Below are positions 1 to 5,763 of a stretch of DNA of 5,763 bases, in pieces. Under the pieces are notes generated by a model. That model had not been told where the DNA came from and searched no databases. It saw only the letters and a list, made by a program, of their open reading frames with translations. The position numbers and the translations under genes are program-made. This DNA is from Brooklawnia sp050943675 (GTDB taxonomy: Bacteria > Actinomycetota > Actinomycetes > Propionibacteriales > Propionibacteriaceae). Location: NCBI GenBank assembly GCA_050943675.1, contig JBMNPP010000175.1, positions 1 through 5,763 on the forward strand, written 5' to 3'. How positions within the stretch are numbered: position 1 is the stretch's first letter; each line of letters begins with the position of its first letter.

Positions 1-976
1 ATTCACCGCGTCCGAACAGCGCCTGGCCGGCCAGCTCGGCCGCCTCCCGCTCGGCCCGCCCGTGTACGAGGTCAGTGATGTCGTCGGCCAGTGCCCGCTG
101 GGCAGCCCGCAGTTGCGGACGTTGCCTGGTCTGTTCGGCAAGCTCATTGATCTCGTCACGACCACGCCAGGTGAAGATCTTCAGGTACTCGATCACCTTG
201 GCGTCCTCGGAATTCAGCCAGAACTGGTGGAACGCGAACGGTGAGGTGAGTTCGGGATCGATCCAGACAGTGCCTGACTCGGTCTTGCCGAACTTGGTGC
301 CGTCCGCCTTGGTTAATAGCGGGGTCACCAGACCGTGGACGCTGGCCTGCTCGGTGCGCCGGATGAAGTCGATACCGGCGGTGATATTGCCCCACTGGTC
401 CTGGGCTCCGGTCTGCAATGTGACTCCGTGCCGCCGGTAGAGCTCGCGGTAATCCATCGACTGCAACAGCACATACGAAAACTCGGTGTAACTGATCCCG
501 GCCTCCAGCCGGCGGGCGACCACGTCGCGGGCCAGCATCCGGTTGACCGGGAAGTGCTTGCCCACATCACGCAGGAAATCCAGGGTCGACAACTGCGAGG
601 TCCACTCATAGTTGTTCACCACCAGGGCGGCATTGTCACCGTCGAAACTGACGTAGCGACTGACCTGGCCCTGCAACCGATCGGCCCACTCGTGGACGAC
701 CTCGATGTCATTCATCGTGCGCTCACCGGTGTCCTTGGGATCACCGATCAGACCTGTCGCACCGCCAACCAGCAGCACCGGACGGTGGCCGGCCTCCTGG
801 ATGCGCCGCGCGACCAGCAGCTGCACCAGGTGCCCGATATGCAGGCTCGCCGCAGTCGGATCGAAACCGACATAGGACGAGATCGGGCCCTCATCGAGGT
901 GGGCAGCCAGGACGCGCGGGTCGGTGGAGGTCTCCACAAAGCCACGCCACATGAGATCGTCGAGCAGAGCATTCAC
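1..976 (-). CDS. tyrS: Tyrosyl-tRNA synthetase, 3' end cut off by the window edge
   Basis: This cytoplasmic class I aminoacyl-tRNA synthetase activates tyrosine with ATP and charges tRNA-Tyr. I read 325 residues from a GTG at 976 (VNALLDDLMWRGF), and the frame then runs off the left edge. Visible marks are the tyrosine-pocket stretch YVGFDPT (35-41), the ATP-binding HIGH motif (46-49), GGATGLIGDP, the DQWGN stretch (193-197) and the KMSKS-equivalent loop KFGKT (228-232). Bacterial family members are about 420 residues, so only the C-terminal anticodon-binding and S4-like part should be missing. The start was chosen because the family usually has 8-10 residues before the Leu-x-Trp-Arg-Gly segment; an in-frame ATG at 952 would remove part of it. 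The upstream ribosome-binding match is weak. The gene lies 60 nt after argH on the same strand with no visible terminator between, so read-through from the arg operon is possible. Around residues 190-194 the sequence is GAQDQ rather than the common GGSDQ. Confidence 0.96.
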   Translation of the reverse strand, partial: MNALLDDLMWRGFVETSTDPRVLAAHLDEGPISSYVGFDPTAASLHIGHLVQLLVARRIQEAGHRPVLLVGGATGLIGDPKDTGERTMNDIEVVHEWADRLQGQVSRYVSFDGDNAALVVNNYEWTSQLSTLDFLRDVGKHFPVNRMLARDVVARRLEAGISYTEFSYVLLQSMDYRELYRRHGVTLQTGAQDQWGNITAGIDFIRRTEQASVHGLVTPLLTKADGTKFGKTESGTVWIDPELTSPFAFHQFWLNSEDAKVIEYLKIFTWRGRDEINELAEQTRQRPQLRAAQRALADDITDLVHGRAEREAAELAGQALFGRGE

Positions 977-1036
977 CCGGCCAGCCTAGCGGCGAGGCGT
1001 GGGCCCCCAGAACCGTGTTCGCATGCCCAGGGAAGA
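977..1036 (-). other. argH-tyrS spacer with a 12-codon Arg-rich mini-ORF
   Basis: This 60-nt spacer is the only real intergenic region in the window. I see no GC-rich hairpin followed by a T-run on the minus strand, so no intrinsic terminator. I also see no convincing -35/-10 pair; a TAGGCT-like hexamer lies at 988-983 without a good -35 partner. The spacer holds a mini-ORF, ATG at 1024 to TAG at 986, encoding MRTRFWGPTPRR. It ends 9 nt before the tyrS GTG and lies in the same frame as both argH and tyrS. Four of its 12 codons are arginine and none is tyrosine. Its ribosome-binding match is weak, so it may well be a chance ORF. Confidence 0.15.
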
Positions 1037-2560
1037 TCACTCCGCGCGTCGGGCCTGGCCACGCCTGGCCCTGGTGCCCCGGGCGCGGCGTCGCGGTGTG
1101 GGGTTGCCCGAGGCCCACACTCGGGTCGCCTCGACCTGCTCATCAAGCTCTGCCAACTGCAACTGCACCTGCTCGGGGGCGGTACCGCCCCGGCCATTGC
1201 GGGCAGCAACCGAACCAGCGACGGTGAGGACCTCGAGCACGCCAGCGTCCAGTTCATCAGCGATCTGGCCGAGGTGGTCCGTGGTCAACCCGGACAGCTC
1301 AAGGCCGCGCTCTTCGCAGAATTGCACTGCAGCACCAGCTATGTCGTGGGCCCGGGCAAAGGGGACGCCGCGCCGCACCAGCCAATCGGCCATATCGGTG
1401 GCCAACGAGAATCCGCGTGGCGCGGCGTGGGCCATCTGCTCGGTGTTGAACCGCAGGGTGCCCACCATGCCGGCCACCGCAGGCAACAGCACATGCAATT
1501 GGTCGACCGAATCAAACAGGGGTTCCTTGTCCTCTTGCAGGTCGCGGTTGTAGGCCAGCGGCAGCCCCTTGCAGGTGGCCAGCAGTCCGGTGAGATTGCC
1601 GATCAGCCTGCCAGCCTTGCCGCGGGCGAGCTCGGCCACATCAGGGTTCTTCTTCTGGGGCATGATGCTCGACCCGGTCGACCAGGCGTCGTCCAGCTCT
1701 GCGAACCCAAACTCCGGGGTCACCCAGATGATCACGTCCTCGGCCAGCCGGGACAGGTCAACACCGATCTGTGCCAGCACGTAGCATGCCTCGCTGATCA
1801 GGTCACGGGCCGCTGTGCCGTCGATCGAATTGGCCACCGATGAGCTGAAACCCAGCTCGCTGGCAACCTGTTCGGGATCAAGCCCCAGTGCGGTCCCGGC
1901 CAGTGCTGCCGAGCCGTAGGGGCTGACTGCCGCACGTGCGTCCAGGTTGCCCAGCCGGTCGATATCGCGCAGCAGCGGCCAGGCATGAGCGAGCAGGTGG
2001 TGGCTGAGGAGTACCGGTTGCGCGGATTGCAGGTGGGTGCGGCCAGGCATGACGGCACCCAGGTGGTCCTCTGCCTGGCTGCGCAGCGCATCGATGACCA
2101 AGAGCAGATCGAGGGCGATCAGCTTGAGCTCGCGGCGTAGCCAGCGGCGGATCAGCGTCGCGATCTGGTCATTGCGCGAGCGTCCAGCCCGCAACCGGCC
2201 ACCCAGGTCCGGACCGACCCGTTCCACCAGCAGGCGTTCCAGCGCACCGTGCACGTCCTCGTCGGTCGGCGCCGGGCCGACTCGTCCAGCCTCGACATCG
2301 GCGCGCAGGTCATGGAGCGCCTCAACCATTTGGGTGTGCTGCTCGTCAGTGAGCAGGCCTGCCGAATGCAGTGCCCCGGCGTGGGCGATGGAACCATCGA
2401 GGTCGTCCAGCGCCAGCCGCCAATCGAATTGGGTCGACACCGACAGTGCGAACATCGCGTCCGCAGGCCCACCAGCGAATCGACCTCCCCACAGAAGACC
2501 TTCATTGTGCTGGCCGGCCCGGTCGTCGCTGCGCTCGCTCACCGCCCCATCATTGCGCAC
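1037..2560 (-). CDS. argH: Argininosuccinate lyase (last step of arginine synthesis)
   Basis: ArgH splits argininosuccinate into arginine and fumarate in the cytoplasm. The family is homotetrameric and belongs to the fumarase/aspartase superfamily. Visible marks are WGGRF near residue 24, GRLRAGRSRNDQ (121-132), the PGRTHLQSAQP block (172-182) with the expected catalytic His at 176, the signature GSSIMPQKKNPD (296-307) with the catalytic serine region, and NRDLQEDKEPLFD (338-350). At 507 residues it is longer than the usual 460-475. Part of the excess is a poorly conserved N-terminus; the rest is an Arg-rich C-terminal tail (about 483-507, nine Arg). The GTG at 2560 is the earliest possible start, because the argR stop lies in the same frame three codons upstream, and it has a weak GGAA about 10 nt before it. 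GTG at 2542 (501 residues) is the alternative, but its GGGG is only 2 nt away. The gene follows argR by 6 nt and is probably cotranscribed with it. Confidence 0.97.
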   Translation of the reverse strand: MRNDGAVSERSDDRAGQHNEGLLWGGRFAGGPADAMFALSVSTQFDWRLALDDLDGSIAHAGALHSAGLLTDEQHTQMVEALHDLRADVEAGRVGPAPTDEDVHGALERLLVERVGPDLGGRLRAGRSRNDQIATLIRRWLRRELKLIALDLLLVIDALRSQAEDHLGAVMPGRTHLQSAQPVLLSHHLLAHAWPLLRDIDRLGNLDARAAVSPYGSAALAGTALGLDPEQVASELGFSSSVANSIDGTAARDLISEACYVLAQIGVDLSRLAEDVIIWVTPEFGFAELDDAWSTGSSIMPQKKNPDVAELARGKAGRLIGNLTGLLATCKGLPLAYNRDLQEDKEPLFDSVDQLHVLLPAVAGMVGTLRFNTEQMAHAAPRGFSLATDMADWLVRRGVPFARAHDIAGAAVQFCEERGLELSGLTTDHLGQIADELDAGVLEVLTVAGSVAARNGRGGTAPEQVQLQLAELDEQVEATRVWASGNPTPRRRARGTRARRGQARRAE

Positions 2561-2566
2561 CTGACG

Positions 2567-3082
2567 TCAATTCCGCACACCAGTCTCGGTGCCGACGGCC
2601 AGGCCCGTGAACCAGTCAGCCAACTCCTGGCCACCATCAGGGTCCTGGGCGATAACCAGCACCGAGTCGTCGCCAGCGATGGTGCCAAGGATGGCAGGAT
2701 TGGCGACCCGGTCGATGACCGAGGCGAAGTACTGGGCGGCACCCGGCGGGGTCTTCAGCACTGCCAGGTTCGCCGAGGCACCGGCCGAAACCAGGACCTC
2801 GGCGCAGATGCGGGCCAACCGGGACTCATAGGCGGCGTGTGCAGAGGCGATGTCTGTAGCCGGCGGCGCATAAACAAGGATACCTGCGGCGTTGCGCACC
2901 CGCACAGCCCCGATCTCGAGCAGGTCCTTGCTCAAGGTGCCCTGGCTGACAGTGATGCCGTCCACCGCCAGCAACTCTGCAAGTTCGGCCTGTGAGCCGA
3001 TCTCATGGTGCTGGATCAACTCGATGATGAGGGCCTGACGGGCGACCCGCGAGGACGTGCGCGGCGCGGGCTCTTCACTCAT
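2567..3082 (-). CDS. argR: Arginine repressor ArgR
   Basis: ArgR is the hexameric arginine-sensing regulator that binds ARG boxes upstream of arginine genes when arginine is abundant. The 171-residue product has an N-terminal winged-helix DNA-binding domain (about 11-72), with SQAELAELLAVDGITVSQGTLSKD at 30-53 covering the helix-turn-helix. A C-terminal oligomerisation and arginine-binding domain (about 85-160) contains NLAVLKTPPGAAQYFASVID and the hallmark GTIAGDD (133-139). The length fits the family (about 150-170). ATG at 3082 was chosen because it overlaps the argD stop (ATGAGTGA), has AGGT 8 nt upstream and gives a normal N-terminus; a TTG at 3112 would add ten unconserved residues. The recognition helix reads SQGTLSKD where many relatives have TQATLSRD. 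Its place inside the operon suggests autoregulation, but no ARG box was found in this window; the operator is expected upstream of argC or argJ. Confidence 0.96.
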   Translation of the reverse strand: MSEEPAPRTSSRVARQALIIELIQHHEIGSQAELAELLAVDGITVSQGTLSKDLLEIGAVRVRNAAGILVYAPPATDIASAHAAYESRLARICAEVLVSAGASANLAVLKTPPGAAQYFASVIDRVANPAILGTIAGDDSVLVIAQDPDGGQELADWFTGLAVGTETGVRN

Positions 3083-4271
3083 CTGTGCTGACCTGGTCGA
3101 GGGTCCGGCCAAGCACCAAACAGAACTCGTCGATTGTCGAGTCGGTGATGATCAGCGGCGGCGCCAGCCGCAGGATCCCCGGACGTGGTGCATTGATGAT
3201 CCAGCCCGCATCCAGCATCGCCTCGCCGACCTGCGCGGCGATCGGGTCAGCCAGCTCGATCCCGCGCAACAGGCCGCGGCCGCGGATTCCGGTGATCTGC
3301 GGGTGACCCATGCCGAGCACCGCCTGGACGAGGTGGTCTCCCGCGGCACGGGCGCGGCCCAGCAATTGTTCATCCTCGATCACATCGAGGACCGCCAACC
3401 CTGCCGCAGCCGAGATCGGGTTGCCCGCGAAGGTGCTTCCATGGCTGCCTGGCGTGAGCAATTCAGCACTGGGCCCCAGCGCGATGCAGGCCCCAATCGG
3501 AACGCCATTGCCCAGGCCCTTGGCCAGGGTGATCAAGTCTGGCTCGCCGCCGTCGGTCACGCAGGTGAGCCATTCACCACATCGCCCGATGCCGGTCTGC
3601 ACTTCGTCCACCCACAGCAATGCACCGTGGTTTGCGGTGATCTGGCGAGCCCCCTGCAGGAAACCGTCCGGTGGCACCGTGACTCCCGACTCACCCTGGA
3701 TGGTTTCGAGCACCACTGCAGCCGTCTGGTCGTCCACTGCGGCGGCCAGGGCATCGAGGTCGCCATAGGGGACGAAGGTCACCTCGCCGGGTAGTGGCTC
3801 AAAGGGCTCGCGGTACTGGGCGGTTGAGGTGAGCGCCAGTGCACCCATCGTCCGGCCATGGAAGGAGCCCTCCATGGCGACCAGCCGGGTGCGGCCGGTC
3901 AGCCGGGTGATCTTGAAGGCCGCCTCATTGGCCTCGGTACCTGAATTGGCGAAGTAGACCCGTGCTTTGCGGCCGGCGGCCCCACCAGTGGCCAGTGTGG
4001 CCAGTCGTTCAGCCAACTCGATCTGGGGTGACGAAGCGAACAGGTTGCTGATGTGGCCCAATGTCTTCAATTGGCGGCTGACGGCCTCGATGATGGCCGG
4101 GTGCGCGTGCCCCAGGCCGCCAACGGCGATGCCCGAGAACATATCTGTATACGCCCGTCCATCAGCGTCCCACAGTGTTATTCCTTCGCCACGCACGAAA
4201 ACCCTCTTGGGCATGCCGAAGTTGTTCATCAAAGTGGCCTGGTAGCGGTCCAGCCAATCGTGCTGTGTCAT
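3075..4271 (-). CDS. argD: Acetylornithine aminotransferase
   Basis: ArgD is a PLP-dependent class III aminotransferase that converts N-acetylglutamate-5-semialdehyde plus glutamate to N-acetylornithine and 2-oxoglutarate. Visible marks in the 398-residue product are NSGTEANEAA (109-118, cofactor phosphate region), GSFHGRT (135-141, cofactor ring stacking), ETIQGESG (189-196), VDEVQTGIGR (221-230) with the Asp at 222 that should contact the pyridine nitrogen, the Schiff-base lysine K251 in LAKGLGNG, STFAGNP (279-285) and GIRGRGLLRGIEL (328-340). The length is normal and no key residue is missing. The ATG at 4271 lies 3 nt after the argB stop and has a strong AGGAGG 8 nt upstream. The 3' end overlaps argR by 8 nt. 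Some ArgD enzymes also serve as succinyldiaminopimelate aminotransferase in lysine synthesis; the sequence alone cannot show that here. Confidence 0.97.
   Translation of the reverse strand: MTQHDWLDRYQATLMNNFGMPKRVFVRGEGITLWDADGRAYTDMFSGIAVGGLGHAHPAIIEAVSRQLKTLGHISNLFASSPQIELAERLATLATGGAAGRKARVYFANSGTEANEAAFKITRLTGRTRLVAMEGSFHGRTMGALALTSTAQYREPFEPLPGEVTFVPYGDLDALAAAVDDQTAAVVLETIQGESGVTVPPDGFLQGARQITANHGALLWVDEVQTGIGRCGEWLTCVTDGGEPDLITLAKGLGNGVPIGACIALGPSAELLTPGSHGSTFAGNPISAAAGLAVLDVIEDEQLLGRARAAGDHLVQAVLGMGHPQITGIRGRGLLRGIELADPIAAQVGEAMLDAGWIINAPRPGILRLAPPLIITDSTIDEFCLVLGRTLDQVSTDE
3091..3094 (-). promoter_or_regulatory. Shine-Dalgarno site for argR
   Basis: The minus strand reads AGGT (in CCAGGTCAG) 8 nt before the ATG at 3082, inside the end of argD. 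It is a partial match, but it decides for the ATG that overlaps the argD stop over the upstream TTG at 3112. Confidence 0.5.
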
Positions 4272-4274
4272 GCC

Positions 4275-5189
4275 TCAGCCCTCCTGTTCGTCATCGCCAG
4301 CGGTCACCATGGTGCCCATGCCGGCGTCTGTGAAGATCTCGAGCAATAGCGCGTGGGTGACCCGGCCGTCGATGATGGTCGCCCGCGAAACCCCGCCGTC
4401 CACTGCCCTCAGGCAGGCCTCAACCTTGGGTCGCATGCCCGATTCCAGGTTGGGCAGCATGCCATGCAACTCGGCAGAGTTGATCTGGGTGATGACCTCT
4501 TCGGAATCGGGCCAGTTGGCATACAGTCCCGCCACATCGGTGAGCATGACCAGCCGCTCGGCACCCAGCGCCTCGGCCAGTGCACCGGCCGCAGTGTCGG
4601 CGTTGATGTTGTAGACCAACTCACCCGGGCCGGGCGCCACCGAGGCCACTACCGGGACGCGGCCAGCCTCAATCAGGTCGAGCACCGCATCGGGGTTGAT
4701 CGAGGCCACGTCACCGACCTGCCCCAGGTCGATCTCTTCACCGTCAAGCTCAACCGTCTTGGGAACAGCGGTGAACAACCCGCCGTCCTCACCGGACAGG
4801 CCGACCGCGAAGGGTGCGTACCGGTTGATCAGGTTGACCAACTCACGGCCGACCTGCCCGACCAGCACCATCCGCACCACGTCCATTGCCTCGGGGCTGG
4901 TGACCCGCAGCCCACCGCGGAACTCCGAGGCGATATCGAGCCGCTTCAGCATCGAGTTGATCTGTGGGCCGCCGCCGTGCACCACAACCGCCTTCACCCC
5001 ACAGCGCCGCAGGAAGACGATGTCCTGGGCGAAGGCAAGCTTCAGTTCGTCGTCGACCATCGCGTTGCCGCCGTACTTGATGACCACGGTCTTGCCGCCA
5101 TAATCCATCAGCCAGGGCAGGGCCTCGATCAGGACGCCGGCCTTCGCGACGGCAGCCTGGTGGTCCTGGGGGCGCTTGATGGTGATCAC
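4275..5189 (-). CDS. argB: Acetylglutamate kinase
   Basis: ArgB phosphorylates N-acetylglutamate with ATP to N-acetylglutamyl-5-phosphate. It belongs to the amino-acid kinase family. The 304-residue product shows KYGGNAM (38-44, catalytic lysine K38), the glycine-rich HGGGPQIN (71-78), GLSGEDGGL (130-138), YNINADTAAG (193-202), LTDVAGLY (216-223) and GMRPKVEAC (251-259) with the ATP-side lysine K255. Before the kinase core there is an N-terminal segment of about 30 residues (AAVAKAGVLIEALPWL). In this family such a helix is typical of hexameric, arginine-feedback-inhibited enzymes and is absent from the short E. coli type, so I infer inhibition by arginine. The start is GTG at 5189, within GTGA shared with the argJ stop, with GGAG 8 nt upstream. 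argD follows after 3 nt. Confidence 0.97.
   Translation of the reverse strand: MITIKRPQDHQAAVAKAGVLIEALPWLMDYGGKTVVIKYGGNAMVDDELKLAFAQDIVFLRRCGVKAVVVHGGGPQINSMLKRLDIASEFRGGLRVTSPEAMDVVRMVLVGQVGRELVNLINRYAPFAVGLSGEDGGLFTAVPKTVELDGEEIDLGQVGDVASINPDAVLDLIEAGRVPVVASVAPGPGELVYNINADTAAGALAEALGAERLVMLTDVAGLYANWPDSEEVITQINSAELHGMLPNLESGMRPKVEACLRAVDGGVSRATIIDGRVTHALLLEIFTDAGMGTMVTAGDDEQEG
4280..4285 (-). promoter_or_regulatory. Shine-Dalgarno site for argD
   Basis: On the minus strand this reads AGGAGG, a full match to the anti-Shine-Dalgarno core. It lies 8 nt before the argD ATG and inside the last codons of argB. It is the strongest ribosome-binding site in the window, confirms the argD start and suggests that argD can load ribosomes independently of argB termination. 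Confidence 0.85.
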
Positions 5190-5763
5190 GTGCTGTACTC
5201 CGCGTTCTCTTTGACGTAGTCGTAGGTCAGGTCATTGGTGTAGATGGTGGCTGCCCGGGTACCGGCGTGCAGGTCGACCTGCACGTGGCATTCGCGTGGG
5301 CCCAGGTCGACGAGCTCGCGGGGTTCACCAACCCCGCCGGCGCGGCAGACCTGGACGCCGTTGATGCGCACATCGAGTTGGTCGGGTTCGAACGCGGCGT
5401 CGGTGACCCCGACGGCCGAGACCACCCGTCCCCAGTTCGGGTCGTTGCCGAAGATTGCGCACTTGAACAGGTTGCTGCGCGCGACCTCACGGGCCACGGT
5501 GAGCGCATCACGTTCAGTGGCGGCGTTGATGACCTCGATGGCGATGTCGTGCGAGGAACCCTCGGCGTCACCGATGAGTTGACGGGCCAGGTTCCAGCAG
5601 AGCCTGGCCAGCCGGTCGGTGAACTCGGCCGAGTCGGGCCGTACCCCGGCTGCCCCGTTGGCCAGCAGCAGCACGGTGTCGTTGGTTGACTGGCAGCCGT
5701 CAGAGTCGATGCGATCAAAGGTGAGGCTGGTTGCCGTGCGCAATGCCTGGTCGAGCTCGGTGG
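5186..5763 (-). CDS. argJ: Glutamate N-acetyltransferase ArgJ, C-terminal part only
   Basis: ArgJ transfers the acetyl group from N-acetylornithine to glutamate, which recycles acetyl in arginine synthesis; bifunctional forms also use acetyl-CoA. Only the last 191 residues are in the window, and the frame stays open to the right edge (first full codons read TELDQALRTATS). This corresponds to most of the beta chain of a family that is about 390-400 residues long and cleaves itself before an internal threonine. That cleavage site should lie just outside the window. Visible marks are STNDTVLLLANG (about 25-36), KCAIFGNDPNWGR (100-112), which is a family hallmark, and a C-terminus ending NAEYST, as is typical. 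The product cannot be classed as mono- or bifunctional from this piece. The stop codon overlaps the argB start by 4 nt, so translational coupling is likely. Confidence 0.95.
   Translation of the reverse strand, partial: TELDQALRTATSLTFDRIDSDGCQSTNDTVLLLANGAAGVRPDSAEFTDRLARLCWNLARQLIGDAEGSSHDIAIEVINAATERDALTVAREVARSNLFKCAIFGNDPNWGRVVSAVGVTDAAFEPDQLDVRINGVQVCRAGGVGEPRELVDLGPRECHVQVDLHAGTRAATIYTNDLTYDYVKENAEYST
5198..5201 (-). promoter_or_regulatory. Shine-Dalgarno site for argB
   Basis: The minus strand reads GGAG 8 nt before the GTG start of argB, within the final codons of argJ. Together with the GTGA overlap it supports the GTG at 5189 as the argB start. Confidence 0.65.

Noticed and set aside
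1057..1070. Small inverted repeat GGCCA-CGCC-TGGCC near the argH 3' end, considered as a terminator
   Set aside because: The stem is only 5 bp, it lies inside the coding sequence, and no T-run follows on the minus strand.
335..1843. A 502-codon open frame on the plus strand opposite tyrS and argH
   Set aside because: It lies antisense to two clearly conserved enzymes. Its product is rich in Gly, His, Gln and Arg with no recognisable domain, as expected when a GC-rich gene is read on the opposite strand.
2562..2569. Perfect 8-bp palindrome TGACGTCA over the argR stop, considered as an operator
   Set aside because: It is short, includes the stop codon, does not extend into flanking symmetry and does not resemble an ARG box.
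2249..2995. A 248-codon plus-strand open frame opposite argH and argR
   Set aside because: Antisense shadow of argR and the 5' part of argH; it crosses their junction and shows no family motifs.
3057..3794. A 245-codon plus-strand open frame opposite argD
   Set aside because: Antisense to the conserved argD coding sequence with no recognisable domain.
5182..5189. Palindrome GTGATCAC at the argJ-argB junction
   Set aside because: It is explained by the stop/start overlap and the first argB codons; there is no extended symmetry.
4353..5219. A 288-codon plus-strand open frame opposite argB
   Set aside because: Mirrors argB almost end to end. Its His/Asp/Gln-rich composition is the usual antisense pattern of a GC-rich gene.
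1..5763. ARG boxes, T-box leader, CRISPR repeats, tRNAs, insertion sequences
   Set aside because: I looked for AT-rich ARG-box-like palindromes, a T-box before tyrS, spaced direct repeats, tRNA-like cloverleafs and transposase motifs, and found none. The window is almost entirely coding.

Overview
The window is a high-G+C bacterial segment in which every supported gene lies on the minus strand, so transcription runs from the right edge to the left. It carries the middle and end of an arginine biosynthesis operon in the order argJ (5' part cut off by the right edge), argB, argD, argR, argH. The tyrosyl-tRNA synthetase gene tyrS follows, with its 3' part cut off by the left edge. G/C-rich third codon positions, frequent GTG starts (argB, argH, tyrS) and proteins resembling mycobacterial and other actinobacterial orthologues point to an actinomycete. 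A Propionibacteriaceae-like organism is possible, but that is inference and was not tested.

Layout, right to left on the minus strand: argJ C-terminal 191 residues (5763-5186); argB (5189-4275), overlapping argJ by 4 nt (GTGA); argD (4271-3075), 3 nt after argB; argR (3082-2567), overlapping argD by 8 nt; argH (2560-1037), 6 nt after argR; a 60-nt spacer; tyrS N-terminal 325 residues (976 to the left edge). There is no gene-free stretch over 300 bases. The only intergenic region of any size is the 60-nt spacer.

The arg genes form one pathway. ArgJ supplies N-acetylglutamate and releases ornithine, ArgB phosphorylates N-acetylglutamate, ArgD transaminates the semialdehyde, ArgH releases arginine and fumarate in the last step, and ArgR is the arginine-responsive repressor encoded inside the operon it presumably controls. 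The overlaps and very short gaps indicate one transcript with translational coupling. argC would be expected upstream of argJ, outside the window. argF and argG, which sit between argD and argH in the actinobacterial argCJBDFRGH arrangement, are absent here.

This is mostly ordinary conserved metabolism, and I see no new defence, mobile or otherwise undescribed system. The points worth a second look are small: the compact argD-argR-argH order, an arginine-rich C-terminal tail on ArgH, a 12-codon Arg-rich mini-ORF just before tyrS that resembles part of that tail, stop codons in frame with the next gene at two junctions, and some active-site or recognition-helix substitutions.
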